Assembly: GCA_001940725.1 (NCBI GenBank)
Contig: MDVR01000092.1
Location: 1 to 15,377 of the forward strand
Direction of reading: 5' to 3'
From: Candidatus Heimdallarchaeota archaeon LC_2
GTDB lineage: Archaea; Asgardarchaeota; Heimdallarchaeia; Heimdallarchaeales; Kariarchaeaceae
DNA: 15,377 nt
Made by a program: the position numbers and the translations under genes. Below are positions 6,981 through 13,824 of this stretch, piece after piece (within the stretch, counting starts at the first letter, position 1; the number at the start of each line of letters is the position of its first letter). Below the pieces are notes generated by a model that saw only the letters and a program-made list of their open reading frames with translations, made no database searches and was not told the DNA's origin.

Positions 6981-6995
6981 CTGTAAATCTAATAA
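6981..6995 (+). promoter_or_regulatory. orphaned promoter box (BRE/TATA type) split from its gene by an IS
   Basis: CTGTAAATCTAATAA matches the box at 10414-10428. With upstream bases included, 6971-6995 and 10404-10428 agree at 22 of 25 positions. The box at 10414 stands 36 nt before a GTG start. Here the corresponding gene (GTG 8280) lies beyond the insertion sequence. Removing the IS and one GATC copy would put the GTG 35-39 nt from this box, depending on how the junction is drawn. Confidence 0.6.
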
Positions 6996-7008
6996 GCAAA
7001 GATCGATC

Positions 7009-7022
7009 TAGGTTGTCTCAAG
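7009..7022 (+). repeat. left terminal inverted repeat of the IS
   Basis: This is the left end; it pairs with 8249-8262 at 11 of 14 positions. The preceding GATC is repeated after the right end. Confidence 0.7.
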
Positions 7023-7131
7023 CTTCGTTGAATCCTTATTCTTTCTAGACATCAGCTAATCAGTCTAGCTTTCGCTTCAGGAATCGGGAAAATTTAAAGA
7101 GGCAGGCAGTTTCCGCTAGTTTGTCTAGAAC

Positions 7132-8130
7132 ATGCGTAACAAACTACCTGCAAATCAAATTTTCAACGAAATCCCCGAAAAACTTATCGAAAGACTCTCG
7201 GATATTGCCACTAAAAGTGGCTGGGATCAGCCACTTCGTGGTAGACGCCATTATTCAGCGTCTGCAATGATTATGGCAATTATTCTGTTCTACATCAAAC
7301 AGTTGAACTCGCTGGAGGCTTTGGTGTGTCATCTGAAGCACACTTCAGATGCAAAGGACGCTTGTGGTTTTGGGAAGGACGAAGGAGTTCCTTCGCGCTC
7401 CACTTTTTCAAGATTCATGCATTTCATCGGTCCGGATCCATTTGAGCAATTTTTCTACGAGCTTGTAGATTATCTGCAAGCTCAAGGCAAGGTGCGAGGT
7501 CGTCACCTTGCTATTGATTCCACGCATGTTCCTGCATGGAGTGATCGAAAGTCCAAGGACAAGAAATCTCCAAACTTCACGATTGCAAAAAATTGCGATT
7601 ATGCAAGGGTTGGGAGGACACCAAAAGGATTTGGTGTCTGTTATCGTGTGCAGACTGCCACGATAACCCATTCGGAGATCCCAATTGCAGTTCAGGTGCT
7701 TCCTGGAAATGTCAATGACAAAAAAGCATTCGAAGATATTTTAGCAAAATCGCTTGAAGTCATCCCCAAACCGACTGCGGTGTCTGCGGACAAAGGATAT
7801 TCATCCATGAAAAACAGGACACTAATACAGGAAGCTGGAGCTTCCAGTATTATCCGCCCCAATAAAACGGATCTTAAGAATAAATCAATTCAGGACTTTC
7901 TTCCCCCTGATATGAGTGAGTACACCTACTGGAAGGTGTACTGGCGACGTAATGCTGTGGAACGAACCTTTGCCTATGCCAAAGGTTATTGTGGGCTTGG
8001 TAACCCACGAGTTGTAAACAAAAATCCTGTGAAACAGCACGTCTTCCTTTCATTCTGCATTTTATTGCTAATTAAAATCGCATGTAGTGAAATGGGACTT
8101 GAAAAGACAAAATATAGCATATTTGTCTGA
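7132..8130 (+). CDS. IS4-superfamily DDE transposase, 332 aa
   Basis: The protein cuts and joins the element's ends. The DDE triad is visible as D129 (AIDST), D220 (SADKGYSS) and E277. The IS4 signature Y-(2)-R-(3)-E-(6)-K is complete: Y270, R273, E277, K284. An N-terminal helical DNA-binding region (residues about 36-100, RGRRHYSASAMIMAIILFY...) resembles the DUF772-type part of these transposases. The ATG at 7132 follows a TTTAAA box about 35 nt upstream. The length is normal and no frameshift is seen, so the gene looks intact. The nucleotide sequence is remarkable: at least ten perfect hairpins with 6- to 9-bp stems lie inside the coding region (see findings). Confidence 0.93.
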   Translation: MRNKLPANQIFNEIPEKLIERLSDIATKSGWDQPLRGRRHYSASAMIMAIILFYIKQLNSLEALVCHLKHTSDAKDACGFGKDEGVPSRSTFSRFMHFIGPDPFEQFFYELVDYLQAQGKVRGRHLAIDSTHVPAWSDRKSKDKKSPNFTIAKNCDYARVGRTPKGFGVCYRVQTATITHSEIPIAVQVLPGNVNDKKAFEDILAKSLEVIPKPTAVSADKGYSSMKNRTLIQEAGASSIIRPNKTDLKNKSIQDFLPPDMSEYTYWKVYWRRNAVERTFAYAKGYCGLGNPRVVNKNPVKQHVFLSFCILLLIKIACSEMGLEKTKYSIFV

Positions 8131-8135
8131 TTTTC
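8101..8135 (+). terminator. hairpin spanning the transposase stop codon
   Basis: AGACAAA (8105-8111) pairs with TTTGTCT (8122-8128), with TAT/ATA pairing inside and one bulged A. GAAAA (8101-8105) could extend it with TTTTC (8131-8135). A T-run follows the stem. It may stop transcription or protect the 3' end; it also fits the general hairpin richness of this gene. Confidence 0.35.
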
Positions 8136-8248
8136 AATCAAAATAAAATGGTGTTTTAGCGGAGCTCACACTCCAATTTATGATTTTTAATCAATAATAT
8201 TGCTGATTGACTATGTCAATCGCAATTTCAATTAATTGATTAGTTTAT

Positions 8249-8262
8249 CTTAAGACAGTCTA
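8249..8262 (-). repeat. right terminal inverted repeat of the IS
   Basis: This is the right end of the element, inverted relative to 7009-7022 (11/14). GATC follows at 8263-8266. Confidence 0.7.
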
Positions 8263-8279
8263 GATCTATCTAATTTAGA

Positions 8280-8642
8280 GTGATTCGCAAGTCTCTATCC
8301 AAATCAAAATCATCTTCAAACAAAAAGAAGAAATTGCATAAACGTACTTCCAAAAAGAATCAAAAGAGCTATACTTGTAACCTTCATCCCGTTAAAGAGA
8401 GATACAGTAGTACTAGTGCGAAAGATTTTGAGAAACACCTTTCCAAAGCTCATAGCAGAAAAAGGGGAAAAGGGGTTGATTTAACCATGTTTTTTGAGGT
8501 ATTAAGAGTGATTGGTGTCATTTCAATTGTCGGTTTTTTAGGTGCTATTGCGTACAACTCAACGGATATGGTAGCTAATGAAACAGAAGCTGGTAAAACC
8601 ATTAAACAAGATAACCCCCTTATCAATGGTGATATCGAATAA
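8280..8642 (+). CDS. basic-tagged zinc-finger membrane protein, 120 aa
   Basis: GTG at 8280 starts a Lys/Ser/Arg-rich tail (MIRKSLSKSKSSSNKKKK, continuing basic to residue 30). A zinc-finger-like motif follows: C33-x2-H36, then EKHLSKAH with H53 and H58. One transmembrane helix spans about 70-92 (FFEVLRVIGVISIVGFLGAIAY). The C-terminus is acidic. Predicted topology: basic finger part in the cytoplasm, acidic tail outside. That layout suits a protein tying DNA to a membrane or envelope; this is inference. Its N-terminus and finger resemble the protein at 10452. An IS separates it from its promoter box (6981-6995), so expression may be changed or lost. Confidence 0.75.
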   Translation: MIRKSLSKSKSSSNKKKKLHKRTSKKNQKSYTCNLHPVKERYSSTSAKDFEKHLSKAHSRKRGKGVDLTMFFEVLRVIGVISIVGFLGAIAYNSTDMVANETEAGKTIKQDNPLINGDIE

Positions 8643-8662
8643 ATAAGTATTCGTAAAATACA

Positions 8663-8729
8663 TTCATCGCGCAACTTCCAATGCTGGTGCTGGAACTCCT
8701 TATGTTTCATTTCTTGAGGAATCTCCCAA
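8663..8729 (-). pseudogene. possible remnant of the tnpB C-terminus
   Basis: The minus strand reads LGDSSRNET-stop-GVPAPALEVAR-stop. Small Gly/Pro/Ala tails of this kind follow the zinc ribbon and RuvC parts in many IS605-type TnpB proteins. The N-terminal TnpB fragment lies about 1.2 kb upstream on the same strand. The match is short and by eye only, so this is a suggestion. Confidence 0.25.
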
Positions 8730-8730
8730 G

Positions 8731-8937
8731 TTAGTAACTAACAATCTCTACTATAGCAATTTCACTTATTGATCTTTTAGCATTTTCTCCATCAACTATT
8801 TTAAAATCATCAAGTATTGCTTTTAATGAATTTAGAAATTTATCTCTACCCAACTGATCTAAACTCTATTCATTTATTTTCTTCTGGTAAACCTGTACGT
8901 TATCCGCTTTAACTTGATACTTATCTTGATTAGTTAA
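8731..8937 (-). pseudogene. coding remnant with one in-frame TAG, unassigned
   Basis: One minus-strand frame stays open over about 68 codons apart from a single TAG. It is protein-like on both sides: DKYQVKADNVQVYQKKINE, stop, then SLDQLGRDKFLNSLKAILDD and onward to EIAIVEIVSY. No start codon fits well. It lies between the HNH gene and the possible tnpB tail. I do not recognise the family. A decayed gene is the simplest view. Confidence 0.35.
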
Positions 8938-8987
8938 CTAAATGTTGATTACTTTTTTGTTTTTGAACATCTTTCTAAAAAATGATT

Positions 8988-9929
8988 TTAATTATTGCAG
9001 TAATTTGTAGGCAATTTATCTTTTATTTGGTCAAGAGTACCAATCCTGATATAGATAACTTTCCCCTCTTTTGTGTGACCAACTCTCTCTAATTTTCCGT
9101 TTTTTACTTCATTATTTAACCTTCTCCAAAATTTGAAAGCTGGCTTAAATGTCTCTCTCTCAAATCTTTCTTCGACAAACGATTTTAGCATTTTAGTTGT
9201 AACATACTTATGAATTTCAATTAAATGGGAAATACCTCTATAAACAATTATCGAAAGATATGAATTTGATGCAACAGGTTCTAATTCTGGGACCATGTTT
9301 TTTACATCAAGATAACTATCCATTTTACCATAAATTACATCATTATTTGCAACACCCAGATAAATTAAATCATTTAAACGAACCATTTCCTCTATTAGGG
9401 TTTCTACAGCTGAATTGTCAGAAGTATATGTTCGTAATTTAGTAGACATTAATCTCACAATACCTTTCGTAGAGAAACCTTTTTTCTTTAATTCACTAAT
9501 GATCTTGTTCTTTCTTAGATATCTTTTTTTCCTAATTTCAATTTCAAAATATCCAGTTATGTTGTAATCTTTAAATATTTTCCTAACAAGGTTATGAGTT
9601 CGGCATAGACATTTCCTAATATCATGTTGATTTATTGTTTGGTACGTCTTCTTAAAGGGTGTAATTCTATTATCAACCCAATTAAAATATGATCTATCCT
9701 TATGACATCTTATACAAACAGGTCTTAAATTTGATAATTCAGTTCTCCCACCAGAGGCAAACTCAACTATATGATCCATTTCTATCCTTTCTTGGTTTAT
9801 AAATTGCTTGTTACAGATTCCACAACTATTTTCATATTTATTAATAACCTCCTTGCGTAATTTATTACTGATATATCTACTTCTTTTTTTCCATGATTCA
9901 TTGTTGTTATAATTTTTAAAGGTATTCAT
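8988..9929 (-). CDS. HNH endonuclease, 313 aa
   Basis: The protein is a predicted metal-dependent DNA endonuclease. The N-terminal domain has the full HNH layout: C36-x2-C39 (CGIC), the catalytic D52-H53 in MDHIVEFASGGRTELSNL, N67, and C72-x2-C75-H76 (CIRCHKDRS). The two CxxC pairs probably hold a structural zinc. The remaining ~220 residues are helical and Lys-rich; I see no known domain, and they may provide DNA recognition as in homing-type nucleases. Its ATG overlaps the stop of the upstream TnpB-like fragment (ATGA), so it is translated with it or was inserted exactly there. It is intact, unlike the sequence around it, which suggests recent arrival or selection. Confidence 0.88.
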   Translation of the reverse strand: MNTFKNYNNNESWKKRSRYISNKLRKEVINKYENSCGICNKQFINQERIEMDHIVEFASGGRTELSNLRPVCIRCHKDRSYFNWVDNRITPFKKTYQTINQHDIRKCLCRTHNLVRKIFKDYNITGYFEIEIRKKRYLRKNKIISELKKKGFSTKGIVRLMSTKLRTYTSDNSAVETLIEEMVRLNDLIYLGVANNDVIYGKMDSYLDVKNMVPELEPVASNSYLSIIVYRGISHLIEIHKYVTTKMLKSFVEERFERETFKPAFKFWRRLNNEVKNGKLERVGHTKEGKVIYIRIGTLDQIKDKLPTNYCNN

Positions 9930-10195
9930 ATTTTTAATACTCCAGTATATTTCACAAGGAATTTGATTATCTGTTGAGAAGTATGAGCAGGAAGTGAGGT
10001 ATATGCGGGATGATATCTCAATATATCCATCAATTCGAACTCAGAAGTAAAATGATCGTATTCTAATTGTTTTTTGAAAATATAATTTGCTTGATTGTAT
10101 AAATTTTTAGATTTGTGGCTGTACTGCATGAGGTTGTAACTTGATGGCAACCAGATTCTCTCAGTACGTTTAACCACACTAAAATTATAATTCAA
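9926..10195 (-). pseudogene. tnpB: N-terminal fragment of an IS605-type TnpB (OrfB), 89 aa
   Basis: TnpB is the RNA-guided nuclease of IS200/IS605 elements. Only its N-terminal part is present: VVKRTERIWLPSSYNLMQYS, SKNLYNQANYIFKKQLE, then a shortened spacer, and LPAHTSQQIIKFLVKY. These are standard N-terminal landmarks of archaeal TnpB. The RuvC active-site residues and zinc ribbon that should follow are missing; after KYTGVLKI the frame stops, overlapping the HNH gene start. The start is TTG 10195. It may be a plain remnant. It may instead be a retained small gene coupled to the HNH nuclease, since the 89 codons are undamaged. Confidence 0.75.
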
Positions 10196-10276
10196 TTGTA
10201 TATAAAAGTAGATAATACTACATTCAGAATTAATAAGAATATATGCTACTATCTTGATGATGTTGTTTTAAATTGA

Positions 10277-10402
10277 TATATTAAGAAAAGTGAACTTTTT
10301 CAACTTATACTTAAAGTATATGAGGAATTTATTGAATCGGCAAACAAGGAAGTAACCATCATAACAAGATCTGCATCTGCTTATAGTGGTTCGTGGGTTT
10401 AA
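10277..10402 (+). pseudogene. C-terminal coding remnant, unassigned
   Basis: The frame closing at TAA 10400-10402 reads SELFQLILKVYEEFIESANK, then EVTIITRSASAYSGSWV. It is protein-like but has no good start, and a TGA precedes it at 10274. It looks like the tail of a gene whose front was lost, perhaps where the tnpB/HNH insert entered. It lies just before the promoter box at 10414. Confidence 0.35.
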
Positions 10403-10413
10403 CAACAATCAAT

Positions 10414-10428
10414 GAGTAAATCTAATAA
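10414..10428 (+). promoter_or_regulatory. promoter box (GAGTAAA + TATA-like) of the 10452-13091 operon
   Basis: GAGTAAATCTAATAA is built like an archaeal BRE (GAGTAAA) followed by a TATA-like box (TCTAATAA). The G of GTAAA lies exactly 36 nt before the GTG at 10452. The same distance is found at 14340 (minus) and 14454 (plus). Transcription would start a few bases from the GTG, so the mRNA is probably leaderless. Confidence 0.65.
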
Positions 10429-10451
10429 ATGATAGAGCGAGTAGATACTTA

Positions 10452-11039
10452 GTGATCCGCAAAAGTCATACTAGTCGATCAAGAAAAAATTCTGCTGGTA
10501 ATAAAAGAAATAAACGCAAGTCATATGCTGTAAATTCATCTTTTTCATATTGTGGGCTTTGTGGTGAACGATTATCAAATTCAGAGAAACATATGAGTGC
10601 CAGTCATAGAATTGTTAGAGGTAGAAATACCTCAACTCAAGACTTTGAATTATTTACAAAAGCAATGCATCTGAGCAATCCTAGAATGTCTAATGCCATT
10701 CCAAGTCCCAATATTATTGGTGGCAAATCAGTTGTATACGAAGATCCCACCCCTATAGGTGGTATAGTTGATGAGATTGATACCACAGAAGAGCTTGGTG
10801 TGACAGAAGCATTGGAAGAACTATTCACACCACAAGAAGGAGAAAATATTGGAGAAACAACATACAGAGCTATAACCCTAGTTGTTGATACTGCTAGTAA
10901 TGATTTGGGTGAGACTAATCCACAAGTAAAACCCATCAATGATTCTTTTTATGGTACATACATCGAGCCTATATTGATAAAATACAATCTTATCAAAACA
11001 CCCGATGGAACTATCACAGTGGAAAAATCAGAGGTATAA
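10452..11039 (+). CDS. basic-tagged C2H2 zinc-finger protein, 195 aa
   Basis: GTG at 10452 begins the basic tail MIRKSHTSRSRKNSAGNKR, and basic residues continue to about 24. A compact C2H2 finger follows: C34-x2-C37-x9-H47-x4-H52 (SYCGLCGERLSNSEKHMSAS). The remaining ~140 residues are acidic and low in hydrophobic helices, with GGIVDEIDTTEELGVTEALE and a C-terminal domain GTYIEPILIKYNLIKTPDG. The EKH-[LM]-S core and the MIRKS start are shared with the protein at 8280, so the two are probably paralogues, one with and one without a membrane helix. It is the first gene of a four-gene operon. A DNA-binding regulator or a genome-associated virion protein are the two best guesses. Confidence 0.75.
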   Translation: MIRKSHTSRSRKNSAGNKRNKRKSYAVNSSFSYCGLCGERLSNSEKHMSASHRIVRGRNTSTQDFELFTKAMHLSNPRMSNAIPSPNIIGGKSVVYEDPTPIGGIVDEIDTTEELGVTEALEELFTPQEGENIGETTYRAITLVVDTASNDLGETNPQVKPINDSFYGTYIEPILIKYNLIKTPDGTITVEKSEV

Positions 11040-11042
11040 ATC

Positions 11043-11474
11043 ATGACTGTTCGTAGACAGAGTTCTTACAAAAAAATGTTTAGCAGGGGAAAACGAGCAG
11101 TAAAGAAGACTAGCCTTAGAGCTGTTGATGTTGGTGTTCTTCCTCTCAAAGTAAGCGGTCAACTTATTAAATTCACAGGTGAAAAAATTAAAGGTCGATT
11201 CAAAGGAACGGTATGGAGAGGTCGAGCTACAAGAATTGTGGGTGGATCAATTGAACGAGTTGGAAAAACTATGAGCTTTCCAATCATCGTGTGGGAAGAT
11301 CATGCCCGTAATGAGCGAGAAAGATTGAATATTGAATCAAGGATGCAAAAGATTGGATGGGGAGAGATTACAAATATACAATCAATCCCCGAAAATTCTG
11401 TTGCTTTTATTCCCAATAGGGAAGAACACACTTCACAAGATGAAGCGATAGAGGAAGTACTTTATGACTATTAG
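11043..11474 (+). CDS. basic-tagged hypothetical protein, 143 aa
   Basis: ATG 11043 follows the previous stop by 3 nt, with GAGGT about 8 nt upstream. The N-terminal half is strongly basic (MTVRRQSSYKKMFSRGKR, then AVKKTSLRAV), with Gly, Lys and Arg in FTGEKIKGRFKGTVWRGRA. The C-terminal third is acidic and ends EEVLYDY. A mildly hydrophobic, amphipathic segment lies at about 26-42 (AVDVGVLPLKVSGQLIKF), and FPIIVWEDHARNERERL at about 80-96 precedes a helical part. There is no clear transmembrane helix. It overlaps the next gene by 11 nt. The family is unknown. The basic start matches the tag seen on its neighbours. Confidence 0.7.
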   Translation: MTVRRQSSYKKMFSRGKRAVKKTSLRAVDVGVLPLKVSGQLIKFTGEKIKGRFKGTVWRGRATRIVGGSIERVGKTMSFPIIVWEDHARNERERLNIESRMQKIGWGEITNIQSIPENSVAFIPNREEHTSQDEAIEEVLYDY

Positions 11475-12006
11475 AAAACAAAAGGTTGCAAAGCCAAAAA
11501 TAATCCCACGAAAGAAAGGAGTACGAGCAAGAACTGTTCGCCAACTCAGAAAGTACAAAGATCCAATTCTTATTATCATGGAAATCAATCAAGCCAAAAC
11601 AGAGGAAGAAAAACGAGCTGTTAGAAGGGATTTTATCAAAGCATCCATTGGAAGTGTGGAAACTACTAGACAGGCGCGAATGGCTGATATGATCGATCTT
11701 ATCCCAATCGTAGGAGATATCTCACAAATAGCTTTGGTGCTGAAAGAAAAGAGTGCATACAAGAAAAAGCAGATTATAGATCTCTTAGTTGGTATAGTAC
11801 CAATTATAGGGGATATTGCAGATTTTCTGTTCACAGCAGATACCAACAGGCAAATTGCCGAGGACAAGCTAAGACAGAGATATTATCATTCCTTAGTGGA
11901 TAGTGGCAAACAGGATATAGCCAATCTGTATATGCAAGAATTACAAAATGCAAATATCAAATTTGAACCGAAATCAAAAGAAAGTGTATTTGGAAAAGGT
12001 GAATAA
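11464..12006 (+). CDS. DUF4112-like membrane-associated protein, basic-tagged, 180 aa
   Basis: The ATG overlaps the preceding gene and follows GAGGAAG. The tail MTIRKQKVAKPKIIPRKK is basic. The middle contains two related hydrophobic hairpins, MIDLIPIVGDISQIALVLK (residues 76-94) and IDLLVGIVPIIGDIADFLF (105-123), followed by TADTNRQ. This doubled D-x-[IL]-P-[IV]-[IV]-GD pattern is the hallmark of DUF4112 proteins, whose function is unknown. The helices should sit in the membrane. The C-terminus is polar. In this operon it would make a membrane partner for the ATPase encoded just downstream; that link is inference from order only. Confidence 0.78.
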   Translation: MTIRKQKVAKPKIIPRKKGVRARTVRQLRKYKDPILIIMEINQAKTEEEKRAVRRDFIKASIGSVETTRQARMADMIDLIPIVGDISQIALVLKEKSAYKKKQIIDLLVGIVPIIGDIADFLFTADTNRQIAEDKLRQRYYHSLVDSGKQDIANLYMQELQNANIKFEPKSKESVFGKGE

Positions 12007-12008
12007 AT

Positions 12009-13091
12009 ATGGTATATACAAAATTAGCAATCCCTAAAATAATTACCAGCCCTAGACAATGGTTACATGATGTAATTCAGAACCCTAGAAGAATTATTGT
12101 ATCAGGTGCGCTACGTTCGGGTAAGGATGCCACCACCGCGCTGTGCTTGGATACTATACATAAACTAGATCCTAGTGTGAAGATGTTCATGTTCTCACCA
12201 CCTTTGGATGATCTTCCAAAATGGATTGATACCACCATGAACCTTAATGATCCTATGATTTGGGAACAGAAAGGCAAGAAGTTATTGTGGATCAATGAAG
12301 CATTACTAGCAATAAATCCACAGGATTGGGCTAATAAGGATAGTAAAACCTTTGCTCGTAAGATTCCCATATCATCACATAAGAATTTGAGATTGTTTGT
12401 ATCCTCTCAATCGGGTGAGGCATTGAAAGTACTGATTGATACTGCTAGTGCAAGAATCTTCAAGAGAATGGATTTCGAATTGATGGATTCACTGTTCAGA
12501 TCCAAAATATATCTACGTGAATTCTTCATGCTCACTGAATCAATCTACGGACAGGGGGTTTTTCAACATCTTGAACAATGGGAAGCATTTTTGGATGTGG
12601 GAAACCGACTACCCATTGAACTGCCATCAAAACGAGTACCCGATTGGTTTACTGATAAAGTATCGAAGAATTGGGAACATGTATCGGATTCTGAGATCAA
12701 AGAAATCACAGGACTTGATAAGAAAGCTCTCGATTATGATGATTTAAAATCACAGGAAATGAACAAATTGGATTATATGGCTTTGATGTCCTTACACGTC
12801 TATGCAATAAACAATCCCAAGAAACAACCCGAAGATGTGAGTTTAGACAATTTTATGGCTAATCTCACCATTGCTGGTCTGATATACAATATGCAAGAGA
12901 TTGATCAAAAAATGAGAGTAATGAGTAAAGAGGAGGCACGAAACACCCTTCCGAGAATTAAATTATTACATAATTTAGGTATGTGTCCCTATTGCGACGA
13001 AGATTCACAAATCGAGATAAAAAACAGATTAAATCAAATGAGAAAAGGCAAATTATTCAAGAAAAAACCAACGATCAAGGCATTTCTATAA
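12009..13091 (+). CDS. P-loop ATPase, FtsK-HerA/Zot-like (packaging or extrusion type), 360 aa
   Basis: ATG 12009 lies 2 nt after the previous stop, with GGTGA overlapping that stop. Residues 29-43 hold a Walker A loop, IIVSGALRSGKDATT (G33, K39, then D40). A Walker B-like strand follows at 91-97, KLLWINE. A third strand ends in Gln at 128-134, RLFVSSQ, matching the sensor-type Q of HerA/FtsK-like motors and Zot proteins. The C-terminus has C326-x2-C329 (GMCPYC) and a Lys-rich tail. Both motifs deviate: Asp stands where Ser/Thr is usual in Walker A, and Asn replaces the Walker B Asp. In viruses such ATPases pump DNA or extrude virions. Zot-like, A32-like and other P-loop NTPases are all possible; I favour a genome packaging or morphogenesis role because of its neighbours. 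Confidence 0.75.
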   Translation: MVYTKLAIPKIITSPRQWLHDVIQNPRRIIVSGALRSGKDATTALCLDTIHKLDPSVKMFMFSPPLDDLPKWIDTTMNLNDPMIWEQKGKKLLWINEALLAINPQDWANKDSKTFARKIPISSHKNLRLFVSSQSGEALKVLIDTASARIFKRMDFELMDSLFRSKIYLREFFMLTESIYGQGVFQHLEQWEAFLDVGNRLPIELPSKRVPDWFTDKVSKNWEHVSDSEIKEITGLDKKALDYDDLKSQEMNKLDYMALMSLHVYAINNPKKQPEDVSLDNFMANLTIAGLIYNMQEIDQKMRVMSKEEARNTLPRIKLLHNLGMCPYCDEDSQIEIKNRLNQMRKGKLFKKKPTIKAFL

Positions 13092-13150
13092 AATTAGCTC
13101 ATAAATCATTTCTAGCATCATTTTCAATATGAGTAATGAAAACATATTAA

Positions 13151-13185
13151 ATCTTTTTACTAATCAAGGCTAGACTATATTCTAG
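13151..13185 (+). terminator. T-run and small hairpin between convergent genes
   Basis: TTTTT at 13154-13158 follows the ATPase gene by about 60 nt. CTAGA (13170-13174) can pair with TCTAG (13181-13185). Archaeal termination often needs only a T-run. The site lies between the plus-strand operon end and the minus-strand gene end at 13194, so a bidirectional role is possible. Confidence 0.3.
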
Positions 13186-13193
13186 AAGTGATT

Positions 13194-13823
13194 TTATGAT
13201 ATGATCACTGTGTGATTAGAAAATTCGATATTTTTATCATCAAGTGGAATTTGATGACCAATATGCAAATGTTTTTCTTTTCGAAATAATCTAGTTTTGT
13301 TTTTATCTGACATTTTCACAGGATAATTGATTCCATTTATATTAGCTACAAATACAGGATCAAATAGAAATTTATTGGTAAAACTAGACCACATGGTTTG
13401 TAAATCCACAATTTGAACTGTAACACGATCACCACCCGTTCTGTTTTGGGGAACGATCATTTCCTGTTGTTTTCCATTAAATAGGAAGAAGAATTCTTTT
13501 TGTAAGTTTTTCCAAATAGTAAATACTTCCTTAACTGATTCTCTTATCCCGTACCAACCTTTTCTATTCCATTCCATATTCATAGGTGGAAATAATGATA
13601 ATTCAGTTTTAACAACCCATTTTTCCTCAGTTGGATATCCCCATTCTTCATCAGGAATGAAAGTGAATTGATATTGTTCTTTGAAGTTATCTATTCTTAT
13701 TCTACCATGTTCAACTGCAAAACTGTTATCTTTTTGTCGTAATTTCTTTTTAAAGACCAACCATATAGCTTCTTCAAGGCTATTTGTAATCATTTTTGTT
13801 TCAGTACTAATTATGATTTCCAT
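13194..13823 (-). CDS. hypothetical soluble protein, 209 aa
   Basis: ATG 13823 lies 1 nt after the stop of the upstream gene (13825), so the two form an operon. The sequence is rich in aromatic residues and looks like an alpha/beta or beta-rich soluble protein: RIRIDNFKEQYQFTFIPDEE, WVVKTELSLFPPMNMEWNRK, then helical VKEVFTIWKNLQKEFFFLF at about 98-116, and a C-terminal beta part. It has no basic tag, signal peptide, membrane helix or catalytic motif that I recognise. It is co-transcribed with the tagged one-TM protein, so it may be a soluble partner or minor structural protein. No family is assigned. Confidence 0.65.
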   Translation of the reverse strand: MEIIISTETKMITNSLEEAIWLVFKKKLRQKDNSFAVEHGRIRIDNFKEQYQFTFIPDEEWGYPTEEKWVVKTELSLFPPMNMEWNRKGWYGIRESVKEVFTIWKNLQKEFFFLFNGKQQEMIVPQNRTGGDRVTVQIVDLQTMWSSFTNKFLFDPVFVANINGINYPVKMSDKNKTRLFRKEKHLHIGHQIPLDDKNIEFSNHTVIIS

Positions 13824-13824
13824 T

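Larger units (their letters stand above)
7009..8262 (+). mobile_element. IS4-type insertion sequence, about 1.25 kb
   Basis: A single transposase gene (7132-8130) lies between imperfect terminal inverted repeats: TAGGTTGTCTCAAG at 7009-7022 and TAGACTGTCTTAAG read from the right end (8262 to 8249), 11/14 identical. Each end is flanked by GATC (7005-7008 and 8263-8266), a plausible 4-bp target duplication. Because GATC is palindromic and the next flanking bases are also similar, the matching ends can be extended to 7000 and 8271 (19/23), so the exact boundary is uncertain by a few bases. The element is more GC-rich than its surroundings and sits in the promoter region of the gene at 8280. Confidence 0.8.

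Noticed and set aside
8731..8937. In-frame TAG read as pyrrolysine
   Set aside because: There is no start codon, no sign of the decoding genes in the window, and the surrounding sequence is debris.
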